The translations under genes and the position numbers were made by a program. DNA of 13,616 nt from positions 24,411 to 38,026 of the forward strand of contig DXZC01000005.1 of the NCBI GenBank assembly GCA_019415505.1. The letters run 5' to 3'. Source of the stretch: Peptococcaceae bacterium (GTDB lineage Bacteria; Bacillota; Dehalobacteriia; UBA7702). The notes under the pieces were generated by a model, which worked only from the letters and a program-made list of their open reading frames with translations, searched no databases and was not told where the DNA came from. Below, one piece after another: positions 1-6,095 of the stretch. The stretch's first letter is position 1. Each line of letters opens with the position of its first letter.

Positions 1-31
1 GCCTAAACTTACCTTTAAGATTGAGGCAGCA

Positions 32-51
32 TTGCCAGTATCTTCTGGCAA
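32..51. repeat. Inverted repeat upstream of the LysR gene
   Basis: TTGCCAG (32-38) and CTGGCAA (45-51) form a perfect 7 bp inverted repeat with a 6-base spacer. No T-run follows it on the plus strand, so it is a poor intrinsic terminator in that direction. It could be an operator for the adjacent regulator or the end of a gene lying outside the window. The pairing is seen directly; the role is unknown. Confidence 0.4.
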
Positions 52-96
52 CTATAGTATAAATAAACACCAATTAAATAGCAAATACTTATATTA

Positions 97-110
97 CATA
101 ACATATTATG
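97..110. promoter_or_regulatory. Candidate LysR-type operator dyad
   Basis: CATAA (97-101) and TTATG (106-110) are perfect inverted arms separated by 4 bases, ending one base before the -35 hexamer of the LysR gene. LysR-family proteins commonly bind short interrupted dyads next to their own promoter, so autoregulation is a reasonable inference. The arms are short and AT-rich, so chance is possible. Confidence 0.3.
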
Positions 111-111
111 C

Positions 112-140
112 TTGACAGGCATAGATGCACTTACTATACT
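112..140 (+). promoter_or_regulatory. Sigma-A type promoter of the LysR-family gene
   Basis: TTGACA (112-117) is a perfect -35 and TATACT (135-140) matches five of six -10 positions, with the optimal 17-base spacer. Transcription would start near 147, leaving a leader of about 27 bases. AGAGG at 161-165 is the ribosome binding site, 8 bases before the ATG at 174. This is the strongest promoter-like sequence in the window. Confidence 0.8.
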
Positions 141-173
141 TGATGTAAAAACGGGAAAGAAGAGGTAAAAATA

Positions 174-1055
174 ATGGAACTGCGGGTTTTGCGTTATTTT
201 CTCACCGTGGCAAGGGAAGAAAGTATTTCCGCCGCCGCCGAAGCTCTACATATTACCCAGCCCACCTTATCCCGGCAGCTTATGGAGCTAGAGGCGGAGC
301 TGGGGGTCAAGCTCTTCCTCCGGGGCAAGCGTAACCGCCGGGTCATTTTAACTGAAGAGGGAATGTTGTTGCGCCAGCGGGCGGAAGAAATTAGCGAATT
401 AGCAGCCAAGACCGAAGCCGAGCTTAATGCCAAGGATAAAATCATCAGCGGCGATATCTACATTGGCAGCGGTGAAACCGATGCAATGCGCCTAATTGCC
501 CGCCTAGCTAAGGAGCTGCAAAAGGACTATCCCCATATTCGCTTACACCTTTATAGCGGCAACGCCGATGATGTTACGGAAAAGCTAGATAAGGGCTTGC
601 TGGACTTCGGCCTTTTAATCGAACCAACTGATATCGAAAAGTACGACTATATCAAGATTTCCGCCACCGATTCCTGGGGCTTGCTGTTGGGTCAGGACAG
701 CCCTTTAGCTAAACAAAGTGTTATTACAGCCTCGGATTTAGAGGGCTTACCCCTCTTAGTCTCCCGCCAAGCCCTAATAAATAACGAGCTTTCAGGGTGG
801 CTAGGGCACAATTTCGCTAACCTCAATATTGTCGCTACCTATAACCTCATATATAATGCCGCCCTTATGGTGGACGAGGGACTCGGTTACGCCCTCTGCT
901 TGGATAAGCTAATAAACACCATAGGCTCTAACAATCTCTGTTTCCGCCCCTTAGAACCCCGCCTAGAAGCACGTTTGGTAATTGTCTGGAAAAAGTATCA
1001 GGTATTCTCCAAGGCGGCGGCAAAATTCAGAGCTAAGCTCCAAGATTTTCTTTAA
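174..1055 (+). CDS. LysR-family transcriptional regulator
   Basis: This is a DNA-binding transcription factor of the LysR family; its effector and targets cannot be read from the sequence. The 293-residue length is typical. Residues 1-60 form the winged helix-turn-helix, with the family pattern SISAAAEALHITQPTLSRQL followed by a linker helix to about residue 88. Residues 90-293 are the periplasmic-binding-like effector domain, beginning GDIYIGSGETDAM. The start is set by AGAGG 8 bases upstream and a near-consensus promoter. It is the only plus-strand gene and converges on rpsI, so it is not part of the ribosomal operon. Its target is probably a divergent gene to the left of the window, the usual LysR arrangement, but that gene is not visible. 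Confidence 0.93.
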   Translation: MELRVLRYFLTVAREESISAAAEALHITQPTLSRQLMELEAELGVKLFLRGKRNRRVILTEEGMLLRQRAEEISELAAKTEAELNAKDKIISGDIYIGSGETDAMRLIARLAKELQKDYPHIRLHLYSGNADDVTEKLDKGLLDFGLLIEPTDIEKYDYIKISATDSWGLLLGQDSPLAKQSVITASDLEGLPLLVSRQALINNELSGWLGHNFANLNIVATYNLIYNAALMVDEGLGYALCLDKLINTIGSNNLCFRPLEPRLEARLVIVWKKYQVFSKAAAKFRAKLQDFL

Positions 1056-1411
1056 CCAGCAACAACCCTATGGTAAATCTACAAAATTCCGGCCTTAGTC
1101 AGTACAGAACCTAAAATTTCCCCTCACACCCTGGGATTTGCCCTTACCGACATCCTTCACTAAGGCTGCCGAGATGTATACTAACCCCTTCAATTTATCC
1201 GCCCAAACCAGTACCCCCATTAGGTTTGACCCTGGAGCCGCCAGTTCCCTCAAATAATACAACATGACAAAAAAGAGACCTGCAAGCAGGTCTCTTAATT
1301 ATTAGATTAAATAGAGTAGGCCCTAAAATATCGTTCCAGAGGACTATACCGCCAGGAGCAGCCATAATCCCCCAACTGAACGGGGCAAATACTCCGAGGG
1401 AAAAGAGGCAA
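1056..1411. other. Convergent intergenic region between the LysR gene and rpsI
   Basis: These 356 bases separate two convergent genes. The one clear element is the hairpin terminator at 1268-1296. On the minus strand 1095-1265 is open for 56 codons (an ATG at 1263-1265, reading MLYYLRELAAPG and ending NFRFCTD), but no ribosome binding site precedes it and it starts in the T-tract of the terminator, so it is not called as a gene. I see nothing recognisable in 1300-1411. Confidence 0.6.
1268..1296 (-). terminator. Rho-independent terminator after rpsI
   Basis: AAGAGACCTGC (1273-1283) and GCAGGTCTCTT (1286-1296) are perfect inverted arms. Read on the minus strand, the stem runs straight into a T-tract of six including the stem end. 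This is the classic intrinsic terminator and ends the truA-rplM-rpsI transcript about 115 bases after the rpsI stop. In the plus direction the stem is followed only by AATTATTA, so it is a weaker stop for the LysR transcript. Confidence 0.85.
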
Positions 1412-1804
1412 TTAACGTTTGGAGAATTGGCTGGCCTTACGGGCTTTCTTCAAGCCGTATTTACGTCTTTCCTTCATTCTGGGGTCGCGGGTCATGAAAC
1501 CGGCGGACTTCAGAGTGCCGCGCAATTCAGGGTCAGCTTCCACCAAAGCCCTGGATAAACCCTGGCGCAAAGCGCCGGCCTGACCTGTGGTACCGCCACC
1601 TTTAACGCTGGCAATAATATCAAATTTGGCTTCTGTGCCTGTTTCAGCCAAAGGCTGTTTAACAACCATAACCAAGGTCTTTTTACCAAAATAATCTTCC
1701 ACAGATTTTTTGTTTACTTCAATATTGCCTTCGCCAGGTTTAATCCAAACCTTAGCTATGGCGTTTTTCCGACGGCCTGTACCGTAAAATTTCGTTTCTG
1801 CCAT
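1412..1804 (-). CDS. rpsI: 30S ribosomal protein S9
   Basis: S9 is a small-subunit protein whose C-terminal tail reaches the P-site tRNA. The 130 residues match the family length. The N-terminal KFYGTGRRKNAIAKVW block, the central GGGTTGQAGALRQGLSRAL segment and the basic C-terminal end finishing in SKR are all present. The terminal arginine, which contacts the P-site anticodon stem, is intact. The ATG at 1802-1804 follows AAGGAGGT, which overlaps the rplM stop codon 11 bases away, so the two genes are tightly coupled as in nearly all bacteria. It is the last gene before the terminator. Confidence 0.98.
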   Translation of the reverse strand: MAETKFYGTGRRKNAIAKVWIKPGEGNIEVNKKSVEDYFGKKTLVMVVKQPLAETGTEAKFDIIASVKGGGTTGQAGALRQGLSRALVEADPELRGTLKSAGFMTRDPRMKERRKYGLKKARKASQFSKR

Positions 1805-1815
1805 GATTTACCTCC

Positions 1816-2247
1816 TTAAAAAGTCCAAACTTCAGGCTTCTGAGCCTGTTGGCAATGTTCCGCACCACGGTAGATGCGCACTTTTTTCATAATCTGACGG
1901 CCTAAACGATTATGGGGAATCATGCCTTTAATAGCCAATTCCATGGCTAATTCAGGTTTAGTTTCCATCAGTCTACGGTAAGAGATGGACTTAAGGCCAC
2001 CGGGATAACCGGAATGATGATGGTAATATTTTTGATCCAACTTTTTGCCGGTAAGAACTGCTTTTTCAGCATTGATGACGATAACATTATCGCCAGTATC
2101 TATATGAGGTGTGAAAGTAGGTTTATGTTTACCCCGGAGAATACGGGCGGCTTCAGTTGCCACACGGCCCAAGGGCTTATCAGCGGCGTCTAACACATAC
2201 CATTTCTTTTCCACTTCACTGGGTTTTGCCATATAAGTGGTCTGCAT
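1816..2247 (-). CDS. rplM: 50S ribosomal protein L13
   Basis: L13 is an early-assembly large-subunit protein binding 23S rRNA. The 143 residues and the landmarks MQTTYMAKPSEVEKKWYVLD, LGRVATEAARILRGKHKP, GDNVIVINAEK and IKGMIPHNRLGRQIMKK fit the family throughout. AGGAGGG at 2254-2260 sits 6 bases before the ATG, confirming the start. It precedes rpsI by 11 bases. A leader of about 75 bases with a stem-loop lies upstream and a candidate promoter lies in the end of truA, so rplM-rpsI may be transcribed independently of the ECF-truA genes. Confidence 0.98.
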   Translation of the reverse strand: MQTTYMAKPSEVEKKWYVLDAADKPLGRVATEAARILRGKHKPTFTPHIDTGDNVIVINAEKAVLTGKKLDQKYYHHHSGYPGGLKSISYRRLMETKPELAMELAIKGMIPHNRLGRQIMKKVRIYRGAEHCQQAQKPEVWTF

Positions 2248-2283
2248 TTTATTCCCTCCTAAGAGATTTCAGTAATACCTTTG

Positions 2284-2311
2284 TGAGTGTTAACGGGGCT
2301 GAAAACACTCA
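2284..2311 (-). promoter_or_regulatory. Stem-loop in the rplM leader (possible L13 leader)
   Basis: On the minus strand TGAGTGTT and AACACTCA are perfect 8 bp arms around a 12-base loop (TTCAGCCCCGTT), placed 24 bases before the L13 ribosome binding site. Low-GC Gram-positive bacteria are known to carry a structured L13 leader that autoregulates rplM-rpsI. The position and form fit that class, but I cannot match its consensus by eye, so the identity is an inference. Confidence 0.5.
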
Positions 2312-2328
2312 TAAAGAGATACTATAAC

Positions 2329-2357
2329 AGTTTAACCTAATTCCTGGTCTTTGTCAA
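2329..2357 (-). promoter_or_regulatory. Candidate promoter for rplM-rpsI
   Basis: Read on the minus strand, TTGACA (2352-2357) is a perfect -35, followed after 17 bases by TAAACT (2329-2334), which matches four of six -10 positions. It lies across the last codons and the stop of truA. Start of transcription would be near 2322, giving a leader of about 75 bases that contains the stem-loop at 2284-2311. Confidence 0.5.
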
Positions 2358-3108
2358 TATAATATTCATCATTGTAGTAAATTTTTACCAAAGTTAGGCC
2401 CTTAGCTGGCGCCGTATACCCCAATAAGCTGCGATCCCCGCTGACTAAGGCTGCCAAAGCTATTTCCGGGCCAAAAAAGCCGCGCCCCACGTCTACAAGA
2501 TAACCCACTAAACTGCGCACCATTTTATACAGAAAGCCATGGCCCCAAAAATCAAAAACCCAGTCCCCGGCCTCTTGGTGTACGGTTATCTTATCAACCC
2601 GGCGCACAAAATTGTCTACGCCGCTATTCGCAGCGGTAAAGGCCCGAAAATCATGCTCCCCCTCTACTAGGCTTATGCCCTTAGCAATAGCTTGTAAATC
2701 CAGGGAACAGGGATAATGCCAAACATAGCGGTAATCAAAGGGGCTGGATATGGCCTCTGTCCGCACCACATAGCGGTAGTGCTTGCCCACCACGTCACGA
2801 CGGCAATAGAAATCCAGGGGTACCTCCACAGTCTCTTTTACCACAATATCAGCGGGCAAAAGGCCGTTCACCGCTAAGGCTATCCGCTCAGTAGGTATAT
2901 TACCCAAGAGAAAAAAGGTAGCCACCTGTCCCTGGGCGTGTACCCCAGCGTCAGTACGGCTCACCCCGGTTATCTTTACCGGGTGTCCCGCCACCCTAGT
3001 AAGGACTTCGTTTAAAACAGTAGTGATTGACGTGCCATTTTTTTGCACCTGGAAACCACAATATTCAGTGCCGTCATAGGCCACAGTTAATTTTATCTGT
3101 CTTTCCAT
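2332..3108 (-). CDS. truA: tRNA pseudouridine(38-40) synthase TruA
   Basis: TruA isomerises uridines 38, 39 and 40 in the anticodon arm of many tRNAs. The 258 residues are of normal length. The catalytic motif GVSRTDAGVHAQGQV is at residues 48-62, with the nucleophilic aspartate at residue 53. The N-terminal IKLTVAYDGTEYCGFQVQ strand and the C-terminal FLYKMVRSLVGYLVDVGRG segment are typical. It starts one base after the ecfT stop codon, with a modest AGGTGG ribosome binding site inside the ecfT end, so it is translated together with the transporter genes. The same neighbourhood (ecfA-ecfA-ecfT-truA-rplM-rpsI) is standard in Firmicutes. Confidence 0.97.
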   Translation of the reverse strand: MERQIKLTVAYDGTEYCGFQVQKNGTSITTVLNEVLTRVAGHPVKITGVSRTDAGVHAQGQVATFFLLGNIPTERIALAVNGLLPADIVVKETVEVPLDFYCRRDVVGKHYRYVVRTEAISSPFDYRYVWHYPCSLDLQAIAKGISLVEGEHDFRAFTAANSGVDNFVRRVDKITVHQEAGDWVFDFWGHGFLYKMVRSLVGYLVDVGRGFFGPEIALAALVSGDRSLLGYTAPAKGLTLVKIYYNDEYYIDKDQELG

Positions 3109-3109
3109 T

Positions 3110-3907
3110 TTATAAAAACCACCTATATAGTATAGTCAAAATAATCAGCGCCAGAAAGAACAGCATCACAATTATGTCAGTAGCGTTGAGTTTCAGTTCT
3201 CTAAACATGGTCCTGTCCGGGCCGCCGTCATAGCCTCTGGCCTCCATCGCCAAGGCTAAATCCTCAGAGCGCCGGAAGGCGCTAACAAACAGGGGCACAA
3301 CCAAGGCTACCATATTTTGCAGCCAAATACCGGGCCGGCGCGGGGAAAAATCCACCCCTCGACCGCGCTGCGCCTTTTTTACCGTTTCCGCCTCGTCCAT
3401 AATCGTGGGAATAAACCTCAGGGCTATGGCCATAATCATGGCAATGTCCTGAACCGGCAGCTTCAGTTTTTGTAAGGGCGCCGCCATGGAGGCTAAAGCA
3501 TCGGTTATTCCCATGGGCGTGGTAGTGTAGGTTAAGGCATAAGCCGTGAGCAGCAGCAAAATCAAGCGTAGGGCCATATATACGGCAGAGTAAATCCCCT
3601 CCCTGGTTATTTCCAGGATACCATAGGACCACACCACAGCGCCGCCAGTAAAAAATACGTTCATCGCAGCGGCAATTACCACAAATAGTATAATAAAACG
3701 TGAACCACGCCAATAAACCTTGAGGGGAACACGGGAGAATATCAAAATGAGGCCGCCTAAAAATAGGGCCACAGCATAGCCTAAATTATCTGAAATAATA
3801 AATAAAAAAAGATAAAATAGAAATAAAGCCGTGAGCTTAGCCCTGGGGTCCAACCTATGGAGGAGGGAGTCGCCGGGATAATACTGGCCTAAGGTCAAGT
3901 TTTTCAT
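3110..3907 (-). CDS. ecfT: ECF transporter transmembrane (T) component
   Basis: EcfT is the membrane scaffold that couples the two ATPases to exchangeable vitamin-binding S components in group II ECF transporters. The 265 residues include hydrophobic segments near 25-39, 43-58, 70-87, 108-127 and 245-261. The two cytoplasmic coupling helices carry the Arg-Gly signatures: AQRGRG at 179-184, a small variation on the usual Ala-Arg-Gly, and MEARG at 221-225. Its ATG overlaps the ecfA2 stop by the ATGA arrangement, which implies translational coupling. No S-component gene is in the window, as expected for the shared energizing module whose S partners are scattered in the genome. Confidence 0.95.
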   Translation of the reverse strand: MKNLTLGQYYPGDSLLHRLDPRAKLTALFLFYLFLFIISDNLGYAVALFLGGLILIFSRVPLKVYWRGSRFIILFVVIAAAMNVFFTGGAVVWSYGILEITREGIYSAVYMALRLILLLLTAYALTYTTTPMGITDALASMAAPLQKLKLPVQDIAMIMAIALRFIPTIMDEAETVKKAQRGRGVDFSPRRPGIWLQNMVALVVPLFVSAFRRSEDLALAMEARGYDGGPDRTMFRELKLNATDIIVMLFFLALIILTILYRWFL

Positions 3908-4755
3908 AGGCTCTCCTCCTCAGTCTCCCCCAAGAGATAGCGGCTTATGCGCCGCCCAGCGTCGCTAGCATAAGCGGGGCCAAACTTGTCCGCCAAGGCT
4001 TGAACTACTGAGCCATGGCGCGGCAAAATAACGCCCCAGCGGGACAATTCCTCAGCCCGACTCAGCACATCTTCAGTACGGCCCTGTAAAACTATTTCCC
4101 CCTGGGTGAACACTACCAGGCGCTGGGCCACAGCAGCCAGCTCCCGCAAGTCATGGCCCACCCAAATAATAGTTTTACCAGCCTCCCTATTGAGCTGGCT
4201 AATCAGCTTAATCACAGCCTGCCGTCCCCCCGCGTCCAGACCGACAGTGGGCTCATCAAGGAGTAAAATCGGGGTGTCCATAGCTAAAACAGAGGCCAAA
4301 GCCACCCGCCGCTTTTCCCCGCCGGATAGCTCAAAGGGGGAGCGCGGCATATAGCTTTCATCCAGACCCAGCTTGTGGAGGTACTCCGGCACAAGCCGCT
4401 TTATTGCCGCCTCGGAACGGCCCAAATTACGGCAACCAAAGGCTATCTCCTCAGCCACAGTATCGCAAAACATCTGGTGCTCCGGATATTGAAAGGCCAT
4501 GGTCACTTGGGAAACAATATCCAGTAACCCCACGCCCTTGCCCCCCAGGGCCACGCCGTTTACAGTAATACACCCCTTAGAGGGCAGGGAACCGTTTAAA
4601 TGCTGTAAAAAGGTGGATTTCCCCGAACCAGAGGCCCCCATAACGCCTAAAAATTCGCCCTCCGCCACAGTCAGGCTGACATTCTTCAGGGCCTGCTGGG
4701 CCAAAGAGGTTCCCGGTTGATAAGTATAGGAAAGGCCCTTAACTTTTATAGACAT
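3904..4755 (-). CDS. ecfA2: ECF transporter ATP-binding protein EcfA2
   Basis: This is one of the two ATPases that drive ECF vitamin uptake. In 283 residues it shows Walker A GASGSGKST (40-48), the Q-loop FQYPEHQMF (glutamine 89), the LSGGE signature (143-147), Walker B ILLLDEPTVGLD with the catalytic glutamate at 168, and the H-loop histidine at 201. The YPEHQ form of the Q-loop is typical of EcfA2. A normal C-terminal domain follows to residue 283, in contrast to its partner. The ATG overlaps the end of ecfA1 by 10 bases, with GGAGG inside the ecfA1 coding end, and the stop overlaps the ecfT start. Confidence 0.95.
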   Translation of the reverse strand: MSIKVKGLSYTYQPGTSLAQQALKNVSLTVAEGEFLGVMGASGSGKSTFLQHLNGSLPSKGCITVNGVALGGKGVGLLDIVSQVTMAFQYPEHQMFCDTVAEEIAFGCRNLGRSEAAIKRLVPEYLHKLGLDESYMPRSPFELSGGEKRRVALASVLAMDTPILLLDEPTVGLDAGGRQAVIKLISQLNREAGKTIIWVGHDLRELAAVAQRLVVFTQGEIVLQGRTEDVLSRAEELSRWGVILPRHGSVVQALADKFGPAYASDAGRRISRYLLGETEEESL

Positions 4756-5408
4756 AGCTCCGCCTCCACTTTACCATTGGCCAAAAGAATCAGAGCGTCG
4801 CCCATCAGAGCCTCCTCCGGAAAATGGCTGATGTTTATCACCGTGATGCCCAAATTTTCATGGAGCTCCTGAACCCCTTGCCATAATTCCTCCCGGCTCA
4901 CCGGGTCCAGCATAGAACAGGCCTCATCTAACACAATATATTTTGGCTCCATGGCCAAAGCTCCGGCCAAAGCCACCTTTTGCTTTTGGCCGCCGGAGAG
5001 CATATGGGGAGCGTGTTGCCGGTAATCATTTAAGGCCAACAAGGACAAAGCCTTATCCACCCGGCGCGCTACCTCTCCCCGGGGTAAACCAAGGTTGCAA
5101 GGGCCAAAGGCCACGTCCTCCTCAACTGTAGCGCCAACAATCTGATTATCGGGGTTTTGAAAAACAAAGGCCACCGAGCGGCGAATCGCGCCTAAATTTC
5201 CACTCTGGCAGGTTGCCAGGCCGTCAACAGTGACCTGGCCCCGGCTGGGCAGGAGCAAACCATTGAGCAGTAAGGCTAAGGTGGTCTTACCGCCGCCGTT
5301 ATGACCCAGCACCGTAAGCCAAGCGCCTTCCTTTATTGTTAAAGAAATACCTTGGAGTACAGGCTTTTTTGCTTCATAACTGAAATAAACATCCGTTAGC
5401 TCTATCAT
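4746..5408 (-). CDS. ecfA1: ECF transporter ATP-binding protein EcfA1, short form
   Basis: This is the other ATPase of the pair. Walker A GHNGGGKTT (35-43, with a glycine in place of the usual serine), Q-loop FQNPDNQI (glutamine 84), LSGGQ (137-141), Walker B YIVLDE (glutamate 162), the EcfA1-like ACSMLDP D-loop and a histidine in the H-loop (195) are all present. The start is the ATG at 5406-5408, set by GGAGGAT 7 bases upstream; an open extension to 5525 reads MISCRASSLL and has no ABC homology. The protein is only 220 residues and stops just after the nucleotide-binding domain. The roughly 60-residue C-terminal dimerisation domain usual for EcfA1 is missing, and I see no frameshift that would restore it. 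Confidence 0.92.
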   Translation of the reverse strand: MIELTDVYFSYEAKKPVLQGISLTIKEGAWLTVLGHNGGGKTTLALLLNGLLLPSRGQVTVDGLATCQSGNLGAIRRSVAFVFQNPDNQIVGATVEEDVAFGPCNLGLPRGEVARRVDKALSLLALNDYRQHAPHMLSGGQKQKVALAGALAMEPKYIVLDEACSMLDPVSREELWQGVQELHENLGITVINISHFPEEALMGDALILLANGKVEAELCL

Positions 5409-5415
5409 CGGACCT

Positions 5416-5422
5416 ATCCTCC
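5416..5422 (-). promoter_or_regulatory. Ribosome binding site fixing the ecfA1 start
   Basis: GGAGGAT on the minus strand lies 7 bases before the ATG that begins MIELTDVYF. It decides in favour of this start over the in-frame upstream methionine at 5525, which has no comparable site. Confidence 0.85.
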
Positions 5423-5489
5423 ATCTCCATTTCCCGGCCGTAACCGCGCTATTGCAGAATTTTCCTAATTTCAAAAAACTAAGCCAGCT

Positions 5490-5513
5490 AGGGCCTAACA
5501 AACTTGAGGCCCT
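5490..5513 (-). promoter_or_regulatory. 5' stem-loop in the ecfA1 leader
   Basis: AGGGCCT (5507-5513 on the plus-strand scale, read in reverse) pairs perfectly with AGGCCCT (5490-5496) around a 10-base loop. The predicted transcription start of the candidate ecfA1 promoter is near 5514, so this hairpin would form the extreme 5' end of the message. A run of six T on the minus strand follows about 11 bases later, so a leaky terminator or attenuator is also possible. Confidence 0.4.
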
Positions 5514-5520
5514 GCAAGAA

Positions 5521-5549
5521 ATCATATATTAAACTAGCCAAGCCGACAA
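5521..5549 (-). promoter_or_regulatory. Candidate promoter for ecfA1-ecfA2-ecfT-truA
   Basis: On the minus strand TTGTCG (5544-5549, four of six) and TATGAT (5521-5526, five of six) are 17 bases apart. Start of transcription would be near 5514, giving a leader of about 105 bases before ecfA1. It would separate the ECF genes from the ribosomal transcript that appears to end after rplQ. Confidence 0.45.
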
Positions 5550-5694
5550 CGGTGTAATTTTTCTGTCCTGCTCCCCTGGCTCTCCCCAATTCAGCCATTT
5601 TGCGGCTAAATAATGGTTTTTCGGCCTTTGCCCTTAACCCGCTAGGCCCCAATGTCAGACTAGCAAGATAGCTTTCCCCCAGCCCCACTCCCCC

Positions 5695-5970
5695 TAAACA
5701 GGAGGGTAACCTTAAACAGGGGATAACCACAAACAGGGAGTGACCTTAAACAGGAGGCAGCCACAAACAGGAGTAATCACAAACATGGGGTAATCACAAA
5801 CAGAAACAGCGCAAAACAGCGGGCAGTACAGAACAGGGGTAACCACAAACAGCGGGCGCCGCAATACAAGTGTAATCACGAACAGAGGCAGCACAAAACA
5901 GTGGGCAGTACAGAACAGGGGTAACTACAAACAGCGGGCAGCCATAAACTGGTTAGCTCAAAACAGCAGC
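5695..5970. repeat. Tandem array A, units of 15-17 bp
   Basis: About seventeen degenerate head-to-tail copies of a unit close to CACAAACAGGGGTAAC. Spacing averages about 16 bases and is not a multiple of three. Within it a block starting caaaacagNgggcagta, followed by cagaacaggggtaac and acaaacagcgggc, occurs at about 5812 and again at 5894, an 82 bp super-repeat. There are no unique spacers, so it is not CRISPR. Minus-strand frames stay open for up to 60 codons only because the repeat is poor in stops. Confidence 0.9.
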
Positions 5971-6095
5971 CAGAGAGGGCGCTTATCCCCCCGGAAAAAT
6001 CCCCAGCAACAGGCAACTTTTTTATAAAAAATGGCCATTCCCTACCTTAATTGCCGCCCCGGTCCTTTTTGCGCCATTAATTTTACACAACATCT
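5971..6095. other. Unique spacer between the two repeat arrays
   Basis: About 125 bases without repeats or a gene. It contains two abutting perfect palindromes, TTTTTTATAAAAAA (6018-6031) and AATGGCCATT (6030-6039), overlapping by two bases. No promoter or terminator is clear. Confidence 0.6.

Noticed and set aside
5409..5525. N-terminal extension of EcfA1
   Set aside because: The ABC domain begins at MIELTDVYF with a good ribosome binding site; the extension lacks homology and covers the leader hairpin.
5409..5690. Vitamin riboswitch before the ECF genes
   Set aside because: I looked for cobalamin, TPP or FMN-like conserved boxes and found none; only one simple hairpin is visible.
5488..5730. 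Minus-strand 80-codon frame upstream of ecfA1
   Set aside because: It starts inside array A without a ribosome binding site, matches no family I recognise, and overlaps the candidate ecfA1 promoter and hairpin.
5712..5894. Minus-strand 60-codon frame rich in Val-Ile-Thr-Pro-Val
   Set aside because: It is only the repeat read through in one phase; unit length is not a multiple of three, there is no ribosome binding site, and the composition follows the repeat.
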